DNA of 64,000 nt from Taenia hydatigena (lineage: Eukaryota; Platyhelminthes; Cestoda; Cyclophyllidea; Taeniidae), in assembly GCA_036345935.2 (NCBI GenBank), contig JADWOT020000006.1:21468967-21532966 (forward strand). Direction: 5' to 3'. The notes under the pieces were generated by a model. That model was given only the letters and a program-made list of their open reading frames with translations, did not search any database and was not told where the DNA came from. Made by a program: the position numbers and the translations under genes. Each line of letters starts with the position of its first letter. Within the stretch, counting starts at the first letter, position 1. Below are positions 45,115 to 57,512 of the stretch, piece by piece.

Positions 45115-45429
45115 TTAAAACAATTTTAAAATAAGTATCAAGAAGGAATGAAACCCGTCGTATACTTTTAAATGCGATATGCGATAAATGGAGGTCGGTA
45201 CACGGCCAGCTATGACAGAATAGTCAGTTGCTGATACTGAGTCAGCCATTGCGGTGGAGTTTGTAGCCATAATCCGACACTTGCAATCGTTGAACAACAG
45301 AAATATCCCTAGGAGGAGTGATTGATGCAGTACTCTCATCGACACGAACATTTCCTCACCACCTGGAAACGGAATGTAAGCTGTGCAATTCACAGCAAAG
45401 CTTAGGGCAATCGGTAGTGAATACACCAT
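45115..45429 (-). other. 104-codon ORF with signal-peptide-like start; degenerate paralogue at 48.5 kb
   Basis: From an ATG at 45429 the frame gives MVYSLPIALSFAVNCTAYIPFPGG, a hydrophobic start followed by one N-glycosylation sequon, and later a second hydrophobic stretch. A paralogous segment at 48440-48570 (minus) reads FSVNCTFHPPYPGGDGM and then stops. Conservation of VNCT and PGG across two copies about 3 kb apart suggests a former coding exon of a secreted or membrane protein. Possible GT donors follow the PGG segment in both. No family recognised. Confidence 0.3.
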
Positions 45430-48400
45430 TAGTAAGAGCGACCGAGATGTTCAAAAACGACCAACTCCCTGACAGAGCAAGAAATTCAAGAACTCAAATC
45501 ATCAAAGTGAATCCTAAGGAATGTAACATCAAACCAACGCATTTTGGGGAAAATTTTGAATGTTATAATGGCAAAATGCGGAATATTTCATGATTTTAGT
45601 ATAAAGTAAAATAAATCTCCTTTTATTCCTAACAAATTCAAGAGAAAGTGTGTGCCCTATCGAGAAAACAAGCAAATGTTACCTTTTTTCAGTTGTTAAA
45701 CGTACTTTACTTCATAATTCAAAGCATGCCGTAAATTAGAATTCGTTCAAGAATCGTTAAAACATCTTCACAAAATTGCAGCGCAATATCCATCCAGGTA
45801 ATTGCTACTTACAACTTTTCAGTAAAATCAAAATATTTTGAACTAATTTAAGAACAATTTTTTCTTTCCTCAATATCACACCGACCATGACGTTTGAGAA
45901 GAATTTAACTGAATTTGGCCTTTTGAATGCTCTTAAAGGCAGTGCTTTTCTTTGCGATCCCTGTCAATGAGGTGGATCATGATTTGGGGTTCATTTTGTC
46001 TCTTCTCATAAAGGTGCCACAAAAATTAGGCAATATCTCTCCTCTCATCATGGTTTACGCTCCAATGTTAAGTCATTTTTAGGTGCTAGAAGCTGTGCAT
46101 CTACAACTCATCTTCTTCTCGGTCAGATTATTAATTTTACCCTACAAGGCGAATAACGTATCAAAAAGGCGTCAGGCGTTTCAAGAACTACCCTTAAAAC
46201 ATCCTGTAGAATCCAGAGAAACTTACCAAAGCCCTTGATCACATGTATTGTAAGGCGCATCTATGGTTCCAGCCTTTCATTTTTGATTTTTGCTCTGTTG
46301 CAAGCTGGACCTATCTAATGTGGCTTAAGCTGTTGCGCTTAACCAAACACGCTTAACTTTATTTTAACAAACACTGATGAATTAATTTCTTTGATTTCAG
46401 CATCTTTTACAACACTAAATGAGGGGTTAACTATTGTTAATTGTAAAGTTTTTCTTAGAACTTGTCATCACAGTTGCTGCTGGTACTGATTCTAGTGTAT
46501 CATCTAACATGGAATTCATAATGAAGCAGGTTAATTCACTAATTCCTCCACTTGTCATGTAATGTGGTGTTTGATATCGGCTACGCATCAAAGGTTGTTA
46601 AGTGGACAATTTTTGAAGTAATCTCTGCCTGAGTCACGATGTGATGAGTTCACTACTTCCCTCATTGTGCTGTCAAATGGAGCCTATGTTGGAAATTTGT
46701 CTCACAGCACTTAGTTTACACTCCATATATTTACCAATTTGTAGAGCTTGAACGCGAGTGGGACACACAATGACCATTGTTCTATTTGGTAGAGTTATTA
46801 ACATGCAAGAAAGAAGTTGACAGAAATAGTAACGACTAGAGCTTAGTGTTTCGATAATTTGCTTTGGTAATGTTGCGGCTTCATGGTAAGGTTAATGTGT
46901 TTAGCAGACTCCATTTACTTTCATAACTGGATTTCGTCAAGGGCATAGGCGAGTGAGAGTAACAAAACCCATTTCTGCTACAATGCATTTCGCTCAGTGA
47001 CTAAGACGCCGAGCACACTGTGGATACTCTAAATTGCCCTTTTGTCCTCATTTGCTCTTATGATGACTTTTAAAATTCTCTGCCATATTACTTAAAGAAG
47101 CAAAAAAGATGGGCTGATTTTGTATCAAGGGCTCATTCAAGGTCACATTTGACCTGTGATTACCCTTAGTTTTTGCTTGCAAGAATGAGCACTCGGTTAT
47201 TGTTGTAACCTGCTGTGATTAATTTACAAATCTGAATTTCGTGTAAAAAATGACCGCATGTGCAAAGGTTAAAGTGTGTTTGTTGCACTGCAGACATGCG
47301 TGACAAACCATCTCCAGCCAAAAAAAGTCTTCATCGTTATTCATTTGGTACACCTACTAACTAGCAGTAAGTAGCATGTGAGGTTGCGGAATATACAATG
47401 CTATAAACTGTTATGTTCCGAAATGCATCTACCTGCGATCCCTCAGCAAATAACTTCAGGTCAGCTATTTTACTACCAAACACTTTTTTGGCAACTTTAA
47501 AGGCGAACTTTATTTCCTTTGTTGTATTCCACTATGGAACGAAGAATTCGCTTAAGCGAACGCAAGGTCAGAAGCACTTAAATCTAATCAGTGCCCACAA
47601 TCATACTTACGTAGTGTGGAATCGTTGTCACAAAAATTGGGACGAAGTGCACCAACATCCAATAGGCAGTAGAATCGTGAAACACGATCTTTGTAGGTGG
47701 CAAGGAAACTATTGCGCAAGTCGAATGTGAACACTGGCAGAGAAAATTGGTGAAAGATTCATAATGAAGCACTGTGAAACAAGTTTCTGTTTTTTTGGCT
47801 AGATTTTTAGATCATTCCTTATCTCAACTAAAAAACTTCAGCCCTAAAATAATCCTATTGCATACTCTTTAATCTCTGCAACTTTGCACTTTGCTCCAGA
47901 CGTCTTTACTCTTTTAGGTATCAGATTTCATACAATTTCTTACCATGGTAGCAAGTAACAGAGGCTCATCTTTAGTCTGCAAAGCTAAGCAAGAGATAAT
48001 TTGCTGAGTTACTTTTCGGCTCCCAATGAGAAGTCAGGCTCCTGCCGTGTAAGCAAGAGTTTACAAACTTTAGAAACAAGTGCTGTTAAACAAGCCACTA
48101 AACACTCTTCCTAGGCAAATGAGAGCCAAATGGCTCTCAAGAATGTGCTAAATCGTTGCCAAATGCGTTAAGACCACCAACATCACTAAATTTTGAGGGA
48201 AAGTTGAGTCAGCCATTCATAAATCTACTTAACTTGCTGTCACCTTTTCTAAGTTTATGCATTAAAAAATATAAAGTTTCTTCATGGATCTCAGCTTACG
48301 CAGTATGATGGATGGGAGAGTGAGTAGGCAAGCTATGAGAGGATGGTCACTAGTTGCCACCATGTCAGCGAGGTTGAGAGAATAGAACTGCAATGGATGA

Positions 48401-51400
48401 ACAGGTTAAAGGCCTCTGCGAGTTGAGGAAGATGCAATGTGCCCGACAACGCCTACATTCCATCGCCACCTGGATATGGAGGGTGAAATGTGCAGTTAAC
48501 GCTAAATACAGCATTAGCGAATGCGATGGCATCATAAGAGATGATTGATCTGGTGACAGTCCGAGATGCACAAACTCAAGTCATGACTACAAATGCCCAA
48601 TAATGTAACATTCGACCGAAATAGTTAAAACAATATTCAAATTGATCATTCTAGCACAAAATATTGAATGCAATTAGAACTACACGGAACGAATAATCGT
48701 GAGCATTGAAGCATGTCAGCTCAAACAAAATCTTGCCTCATTCTGAAGGAATGTAGCATAATGTGTGTGCTTTGTTAATAAAGCGGAAACTGTGCCCATT
48801 TATTGGAATACGCAGGACTAAAATATGCTTAGCAGATTAATCCGTTCGTCTCAAATTTTAATCACGCAATGGTAGTAAAGACCATCTTCCATTCGCATTA
48901 TTAGTATTTTTATTTACTCATCGACCAAGACGTGTTTAAGGGCCTCAAATTTGGGTCGAAATTCCTTCATTGTCTTCAACTGCCTGTGCTCCTCAACCAT
49001 CGTTTCCTTCCACTATGCCCGATTGAGATTAATTTTCCACTTTTGTCTTCGCTTGATTGCGTCTGCGTCTGGGTCTACTTCCCATACCTTTGACTACATC
49101 TTCAAGCCGAGTAAAAGGCCACTTCTGTGACCGATTTCGAAACCGGCAGCCATAACAAACAAAGTATTGCAGCTCCACCTTTAATATTATATTAAAAAGT
49201 CGTTAATGCGCAATTAAACGTTTGAAGTGACTAGAGGAACTCGTCAAAGTGCATTTCATGGCACATTAAGTCTTTTGCTTTGAAATTTCTCCTCTCTATA
49301 ACCGTTTGGGTCCAAAGCATTTGTTAAGCATGCATTATTTACAACACAGGATGGGATATTAATTGCTGCCGCCTTCAAATGACTTTTCAGAAATGATTGC
49401 AACCTTGGAGTTCGTCAGAGCATTTTAAAGTGAAAACTTTATTGCAGTACAGACTTAGAGGGCATAAGAAAGCAGTGATTGCCGGTGGTTCCTTGGGTTG
49501 CATTCCGGCAAGAGATCTTCATTTTATTACTAGCGTACTGCTACCTGGTTTCATTTGCAATTGGAAGTCCTAGCGCAAGAAACCCTATTCTTAGGTCTGT
49601 AAATGGCTAACTGCTCACAAATTTGATGACGAATTTTGAGTTCTGAGCATCTTTTGCGTTAACAACAGCCTCTGTGTACTCGAGAAAAATGCAAACTTAA
49701 TCATTAGCTTACGGCTAAAGCAGCTTATCCTTTTGCTTTAACCACTGTTTGTCTTTGGAGCTGCATTAAGAGATGAAATTACTTGCAAATGACTTCGTGA
49801 ACTTCGTTGACTGCCGAGTGAGAGCATTAATCTCTTTTCGCAACGCTGGACAAAGAGATAAACAAAGCGAAGCTCTGCCGATGTCAATTTTAGTCGTGTT
49901 GACACATGAGCATAACTGATTTTCCTTTTACTAGGTAAGCGAAATATATTTCGTTGTAGGGATGAACACATTGCTGCAATGGACGCTGGGATAACCTACC
50001 CCTGTGACTCCCACGAGTTGAAGTTGAATTGGGTTAAGGCCACTTTATGACACGAATCATTATAAAGAACTGTATCTTGTTGTGTCTTTTATCACTTAAT
50101 CAAAGTGATGAAAGTGGGCAAGATTCTCGCGAATGTAGATGGTTTTGTTCTTTTAAGGGAAGTCAAATTTAGATGGTTAAAGCGGTTGTACTAAGTAAAA
50201 CTAATCAACCTTCCATTTACTTATTTTATCCTGTCCGGTTTAGTACTGTATAATGGAAGAATGTACAAAAATATTTTCAATACATGTTCGAAGGGGGAGG
50301 GAAATAAGTAACAAATGGCGGGATTGTGAAGATAACCAACAACAGCCTGACTGCTAGCTGTTTGTGAGTAGTGTGAATAACACGGCATCAAATTTCGACA
50401 TTTGCGACAGGATCGAGACGCATTTCGATTACGTATTTTGAGTCACTTAACACTGCATGAACCTTATGTAAGGGCAAAGCAGCTCCTAAATATTTGTTTA
50501 TAAATGCAGTTCGATCATCATAAGACGAAGCTGTTTGCTTGTTTTGCTATGGAACTTGTAAATGGACTTTAGTCACTTTGCACCTATCCACTCAACAAGT
50601 TAGCTGGAGCCAAGCTAAATTCATAAAGCACACACGTAAATTAAAAAGCTCGTTCATTTACGGTCTTGTAATTGATTGCTCATTGCTAAATGTCGTTATA
50701 GATGCAATGTTTGCATTAATGTACTTTATTTCCTATCTGTAAATGAAGTTTTTGTGCAGTTTTTGAACTTCATACTTGTTCTCTTTCTTCTGCATGAAAT
50801 TTCTGCCATATTTTTATCTGCGATTATAAGACTATGCCTTCACTCGTGCGTTGATATTCTTTTATTTGTGTTTTAGCACCGCAGTGCTTTAATTGGCCGT
50901 TATCTTGTCGGTTCTGGTCATTGTGTCATCGTGCAGCAGGCTAAGCCCTAAGCCATGCCACTGACCCCGCTTTTCCGTTGCATGCCAAACCGGCATCGTC
51001 TGGAAAGTCTCAAGGCACCTAATGTGCAATATTTGCTTGTTCTTACGCGTATTTTATGCATTTGCATTTGCTGTTGGCGTTTTAATTATGCATGTGCCAT
51101 TTGATGCGCTTTATGTTCATACTATGGAAGTGTCTCATTCTTGCATGTAGTGTTTTTAAGAGTGAATCTTATTGCTTGTATTTAATAAGCTTAAGCTTAG
51201 CTTCTTCCTTGTTTTATTTGTTTGAGGTTCCTATCATTTTTGAGCAGTGAATGATGCCTTTTTTACATTTCTTTGCATTGCTTTTTTAATAGTCTTCCAC
51301 AAAAAAGTACCAACTAATTGCACCAAAAATTGCAATTAATGTTTTCAATCAAAATTCTAATGTGCTTACACAACATTAAAGGCATTTTACATACCGTGAA

Positions 51401-54400
51401 TAGACGCAAGAAGCTAGAAGTAATTCCATAAAATGGCCGTTCGGGGCCATCAGAGACAAACTGACGCATCAGGATCGGCATCTTAAAGTAAGGTTTGGCT
51501 CCTTGCTGATGTTTGCAAAGTGGCCAGTCAGGAGGTGTCGCTGTCAATGAATACATTACACCACAATTATGACTCTCGGCATAACTCCATTGTTCCTAAA
51601 ACGTAAATACTTGTCTAGTTACGGTGAGTTTTTAAGGCTCTAATGGGAACACACGATGTTATTTTTTACTCAGCGATATTATGGGAAGTGACTGGGACAT
51701 GTGCAGCTTACAGGCATGTCATCTGAGTCCCAAAACCCTGCCAAGTCAAAAATTGGTAAAATTGGGTTTTGGTTAGAGAGTAAACATGATTTCAGTGATA
51801 ATTAACTGGTTCTATGAGCTGCGATTGATATAAATCTTTACTAGCGTGATGTGCCTCAGTAAAGTGAAAAGAGAGTTAGTTTCTTTGTATTATTTACCAA
51901 AATCAGGCGATATCCTTCAATATGCAAAAAAATTGATGGATTTTATAGCCTTTTACCACATTCATGAAAGCTGTTACTAAAAGATGAGCTTTTGAAACTG
52001 CAGGTTCTTCGACAAATGTGCCCAATGACAGTTTACTTGGCACAAAAGCTTATAGATCCAAAACAGCCCAAAACTAACAAGGAGCTAAATGTGCATAAGC
52101 AGGAGAAGGCGCTAAAGTAACCTAATCCACATCAACAGAGGCTCCTACAACCACAAGTTCTGATAATTCACTAGGTCTCTAACCTCGTATTTCCTCTCTC
52201 CTTTATGCAAAAGCTCATGCTTTCAACGTCCAATCGTATTTCAATTTACCACATCATGTGCAGTTCTTTTCTCCTCTGTAAATACGGCCTTTCTAATGGT
52301 AAGCAACGCAACCTACTCACTTAGAAAGCTGCGGCTACATTCTAAATGGTCAACGGATATAACACTGACAAATGAACTTTGCTTTGAAGACAATGGGTTG
52401 AAGTATAGTTTGTTCATTTTTGCTGATCATATCACCATCATAAGAAGTGTGAATGTCTATTCTACCGACGTGTAATGCAGAAGTAGGGCACATTGTTGGG
52501 TACTTTGACATTTGATGGGGCTCCTTCCTAAAAGAACCTGTGGTTGGATTTGCAGAAATGACAGGACATGCATTGAGGAAGTCGCCAGTAGGTCAATTCC
52601 CAAGGTTACGGCTGCCATGGCCGCAGGTGCAGTTGCTGTTGGTGGTGATCCAATTTGAGGTACTTTGCATTTGTGCGATGTCAGTTGCATGTTAGAGCTC
52701 ACTAAAGAGATTATTTTAGGGCTGGCATTAATGACGTAGCACAATCGCTATTTTATGCCTTGCGTTGTCAAACAAATTCATGTAGTTAAATGGGTTGAGA
52801 ACTCACCCTAGAGCAGATGGGCTCTGCTTCGTGGATTTTAAAGGTGAATGGCAGCAGAAGAAGTGTCAGAGAAACAAAGGCTTTTGGAGCCTGCACACGG
52901 GTAACCCATGCATTGGCTATCGTAGGATGTGACTCAAATATTCATACAAAAGGAAAGATTGATCAAAAATAGCGATGTCTGGAAGGCGATGTTTTGAATA
53001 ATTGCTTCGTTGATGTCTCGACCTCATGGTGACCTTGAAACATTTTATCAGGTTAAACACGCAACCTGTGAGCGCTATAAAGGGACTATTTGTTCGGACC
53101 TGCTCCAACAATGGTTCTTTATTTCGTTTTGTATTTCTTTAAAGTAAGGTCCTAAATTCTTTGGCATTTAAAAATAGAGCATAGGAGGAGGATTTCAACT
53201 TACATGACTTGTTCATAACTAACATCCGTCAGTGTGGTAGGTCTTCTCAATCCCTTATAATATTATCTTATTTGGTTGCTAGTTTCACCTGGTTGCCTTG
53301 GTTAAACGCAAATATACATAAAGCATTTAATGGTGTACATTGCTGTCGAGGTAACATATTTTCGCATTTTATTCAAGAGAATCATTTGATATGTAAGTTT
53401 TCAAAAAGAAATTTTTGGTAGGACTTATTAATTGCCTGATTTCTCTTTAGTAAATGGATACCTTGACACAACTGTCTGCAGATTCATAAGTCGGATCAAA
53501 TGAATGCTGTTAACTTGTTTAGTAAAATCAAAATTCTGTATTTTGCAACGTTTTAGGCTAAGCAACATGAAAATGAGGGTGCTGATTCTTTTAGCTCTTA
53601 CAAGGATATTTGATTCAGTCTGCAACTAATCAACTTGCGAAACGTGCACTTGGGCTGCTGCCATGGCTTGACCAAAGATCTGTAACGATTAATACCCAAC
53701 TTTTGATTCTCATAAGGAATACATGCATATGCGCGGATTGAGCATCTTTTCCATTAGACATGTTAGGCTTTCACCGACTAATCAATGACGAGCGGCAAGG
53801 AAGAATGCAAATCAATCTGGTTTCATCCAAGGGGACTAATCTATTGAGTTGTAATTTACTAAGATGCTCCTTTAAAAATTATTTCCTTTACAGATCGCTT
53901 ACACTAGGGAAGTGATTTCATAACCGATTTGCTACAATGCAGACATACTACTCCTACGCATGAGTGCTGACCATTGCTTAGCGTTCAGCCCATAGATTGT
54001 CACATATTGAACTTACTAAATGAAAATAAGTAGTATAAGCAATTTAAATAATAAATTGAAAGGATTTTATAACGTCGCATAACAATTGCAGATGTGGGCC
54101 CACCTTGCAGTAAACTATTTCAGGTCGTCCATTTTAAAATAGGACATTAAGCCAACAAGCTTGATGCTTAACTTTGCTTCTTCTACTTATTTCCCACTTC
54201 AAAGAGCAAGAAATAGTTCAATCCAGTTTATGTCCACGGTTACTTCTACATTCATTAAAGAACGTTAAATTATTTAGGACAAAAAAGCAAAATTGTGTTT
54301 AAGTCAAAATGACTGCTTTCAGCTGCGTAATGCAGCCTTTGTAAAAGACAAGTGAATTGTTGTGCAAGTCGATCGGATATAACCATAAGAGATCGGAAGA

Positions 54401-55376
54401 AAATCTACGGCTAGCTGAATCGCTGAATCCATGCAGTTATTCATTGGTGCAATAGACGTTAATTTAGCGGTTTAGGCATGACATATTACTTCTAAATACT
54501 TTATTCCTTTAGATCAGCTTCGTCTTGTACTGTATTTCGACGGCAATTGCTAGCCCCATTTTTCCCATCATGTATTCCGGGAATTCTGTCTGCAGACAAT
54601 TACTGATTTACTGACTTATTAAGTGATATCATTCTTACACAACAATGTGAGACAATCATCCAAAGGCGGGAGTAAGTGTAAGTAAAATTCGAACATTATT
54701 AACGGCACAAAATTGCTAGAAAAGCAGTATTTGTAATAGCAAAAGTGCATTCGCATATTAAAAAAAGTTGCGAAGACCTTGGTAAAATGTTTATCAAAAA
54801 ATGTACAGCCTTCAAGAGTGGTCAGCCTTTGATACGACTGGATCCTAACTACGGCATGTCTAAGGGTCACGCCACACTTCACTTCTGGAGGTTGAATTTA
54901 ACAGGCTGATCCACAATTGTGTCTTACGAAATATTTTGTAACTTTCAAGTAAAGTAGATTCAATCGCGAGAAAACAGGCAGCATTGGACACGCAGCTAAT
55001 CATGTGGGTATGCAAAATTTGAAGAAAAATCTGTGCAAAAAAATATAAAAAATAAGGTAGAAAAAAACAAATTTTTATTCACACAATTAAGCTGCTTATT
55101 TTATTTTGTGTTTATTAGAACAGTAAAAATGAGCCACTAAGAATAACGTTGAATGGTTCTGGTTCTCACTGCAATCAGTGAAATAAGCAAATGCTTTAAA
55201 ACTTATTGTGACTGATGAAACATTTCACATTTTAAGCATTGGAAGTTAGTGGATTCAAGTTAACATAAAAAGAATGTGTTGAGCGAATTGACTTTAATGT
55301 ACCAACTTCTCAGGTCTAGTAATGCCTCTTTTATAAGGAAGAACTTGTTTGTTCGCACAAACTACCAGCAGGACAC
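45430..55376. other. Ten kilobases of AT-rich DNA without supported genes
   Basis: The stretch is richer in A/T runs than the kinase array. It contains the degenerate VNCT/PGG paralogue at 48440-48570 and the dispersed repeat at 48030-48178. ORFs of 60-105 codons are scattered on both strands (for example 47413-47730 + and 52457-52744 -) without splice, paralogue or family support. It may be intron or intergenic DNA of genes extending outside the window. Confidence 0.5.
48030..48178 (-). repeat. Dispersed repeat, inverted relative to 37561-37742
   Basis: See the partner at 37561-37742. This copy is shorter and lacks some of the AT-rich spacer. Confidence 0.7.
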
Positions 55377-55655
55377 TCAACGATATGTGGCATAAAACGA
55401 AGCCATGACAAGCACTCGGTCGCTTTGTGGAGTGATGCGCACTCCCACGTTCGTATTCGCTGCAGTTGGGTGGAAAATATTCAGGGCTGTGACACCAATT
55501 TCTCCACCGATTAAAGTGAATAGCATGAAATACCCAAACAACGCAAGGACGTTAAATCTTTTTAACCGAATTAGAGATAAAAAAGTGTTGGAGGTAGCAT
55601 CAATCTTAATGAGTGATGCAAAACCTTTCTCGATGATTGAAAGGAGCTGCGCGTA
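55377..55655 (-). CDS. Candidate terminal exon of a membrane protein
   Basis: On the minus strand a possible acceptor CGCAG lies at about 55647-55651. After it the frame stays open to TGA 55377-55379 for about 89 codons: LLSIIEKGFASLIK, then RLKRFNVLALFGYFMLFTLI (a membrane-type stretch), GGEIGVTALNIFHPTAAN and a polar end ITPQSDRVLVMASFYATYR. A minus-strand AATAAA lies at 55074-55079. The opposite strand is also open, which lowers confidence. No family recognised. Confidence 0.3.
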   Translation of the reverse strand, partial: YAQLLSIIEKGFASLIKIDATSNTFLSLIRLKRFNVLALFGYFMLFTLIGGEIGVTALNIFHPTAANTNVGVRITPQSDRVLVMASFYATYR

Positions 55656-55776
55656 ATGGTTTCACACATGAGACAATTCGTTGTCTTTTTTACTTTTGAC
55701 TACTCCTAGACAAACCGGCAACGAGAAAAGTCAGTTTACAGACTCAATCGTCAATGAATGGCATCGAATACTGAGC

Positions 55777-55977
55777 TTAGGTGGCAACAAAATTCAGTAG
55801 AACAGTGAGAAATCCTATTACATTTCTCAAAATCAAACAGTGATTAGCAGATCGCAGATTGTTTAAGTAGATTAGACCAAGTAAATCCACAATGCTCTTA
55901 TACGCCACCACTGTTCGCATGCACGGTCCCGTGTGACCAACTCCATCCATCCCCATTCGCGCGACTAGTGCAATCAT
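55777..55977 (-). other. Candidate upstream exon, hydrophobic ORF
   Basis: A 66-codon minus-strand ORF just 5' of the candidate exon at 55377-55655. It contains VVAYKSIVDLLGLIYLNNLR and a hydrophobic end, and stops at TAA 55777-55779. A GTAATA after AGAAAT could act as a donor in phase 0 and join it to the next segment. This is weak evidence, given only because two adjacent hydrophobic frames on one strand are compatible. Confidence 0.2.
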
Positions 55978-55979
55978 GA

Positions 55980-57465
55980 GCCAATCAGAAGGTGGTAAAA
56001 TCCAACCCCTTTTTCTGTCCCCCCTTCCTTGGTTGTATCATCAGTAAATGGCCAGTTCTTTGACTGTCGAACGTCACTAGTCAGTGTTAATTAGCGTTCT
56101 GTAGGGGTGACCCCTCAAACTTTCTTTTATGGTGCTATTTTGTTTGTCATTTTGTGTAAAGTTGAGTGCATCATTTTTTGTTGACGAAATTTGGAGAACA
56201 GTAGGCCACCCAAACATTCCATTAAAACTATTCAGTGAGTAAAATTAAAATTTTTTGCAGTCGATTGGCCTGCAGATTTAAAGACTGAATGAATGAACAA
56301 ATGGCAGAATAAACTTTACTATCACATTCATTACAGCATTACTTATCTTCATCCGAAAGCATACGTTTCGGTGGGGCCTGATCGCACCACTTCTGGGGTA
56401 GTGATCTCAATCTGTGATGTCATCTGTGGGTGCCTCCATTGTGCAAAACAATTGCTCTACATTCCAAAAACTCACAGGCTTGACTGTGTGGGACTACGTG
56501 GGTGCGTGTGTACGTACGTGTGTCACTTTCCTCATTCAGTTACCACGCAGCACAACAATGCCTACATCAAAAAAGCTAAATCGCGCAAATTATACTCGAC
56601 ATCCCAACCAAATTCTGAATGAACTGTAACTACAGCCTTCTTGCATGTTTTAAAGTAAAGTAAGGTGTGCCGAGGGACTGCAGCACCCTCCTTTAATGGG
56701 ATTAAATAAAGCCTGAAATTCAGTCAACCCTTGCATCAGAAAATCCTGCCTCTTAAAATCGGTAAAGAATGTTCCTCTGCTACTTATCCATTTGGATGGG
56801 ACATTTAGCAGGTGTAAACTCTATTTGCCGCATCTTAAATAACTAGCCTTACCGCTGACCCATTCCAGCAGAGAGTAGTTTAGCGAGGACAAAAGTGAGG
56901 GTCTAAATGCCTATAGCACACCAAAAAGCCAATTTAATATCGCATTAGATTTCTCTTTAATCTAGTTTTTTGTTAAAACAATACAGTGCGTGTTTAACCA
57001 CAATCTCCTGACAGGCATTATGCTGTGTTCTTTATCACCAGCGTTTGTCAGAATAAAGACTCAAAGATAGACCGTCATATCTTTCTTGACCAGAGCGCGC
57101 AACAGTTTCATATTCATATAGTGTGATTAAAAAACGACTTATAAACCACAAAATAGTAGTTCTAAGAAGATTAACCTCAAAACCGGAAGTCTTTTACATC
57201 ACATCATCTTGCGTAGGCACGCCATAGACCTCCATGAGAGAGCTTTACTTTTTGATTCGCCACGTGATATGCAAAATGGCGTAAATCCAAGTCTTCTTAA
57301 CTTTGATTCGACTTCCACCAATCCCACAATACTTCAAACAGAATGTAGTGCCAACGTTATTCGCGCACCATTTTACGACGTTGCTGCAATAATTGTGCAT
57401 TCATAAATTTAAAAGTGACCACACAAAATGAAATGGGAAACACCCACACACGCCATCGCAATAAC
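55980..57465. other. Upstream intergenic stretch of the repeat-protein gene
   Basis: No gene supported. ORFs at 56293-56622 and 57209-57406 have no recognisable features. Confidence 0.4.
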
Positions 57466-57473
57466 TATATAAA
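57466..57473 (+). promoter_or_regulatory. TATA box of the repeat-protein gene
   Basis: TATATAAA lies 40 bases before the ATG at 57513. A start site 25-30 bases downstream would leave a 5' leader of only about 15 bases. Confidence 0.65.
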
Positions 57474-57512
57474 TGAGGTAAAGTCTGAAAGAAGAATAGG
57501 CGAAACCGTGTT

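Noticed and set aside
47413..47730. 105-codon plus-strand ORF
   Set aside because: Composition looks random, the opposite strand is also open, and nothing supports it.
56293..56622. 109-codon ORF upstream of the repeat-protein gene
   Set aside because: Part is low-complexity GTGTGTACGTACGTGTG sequence; no signal peptide or domain.
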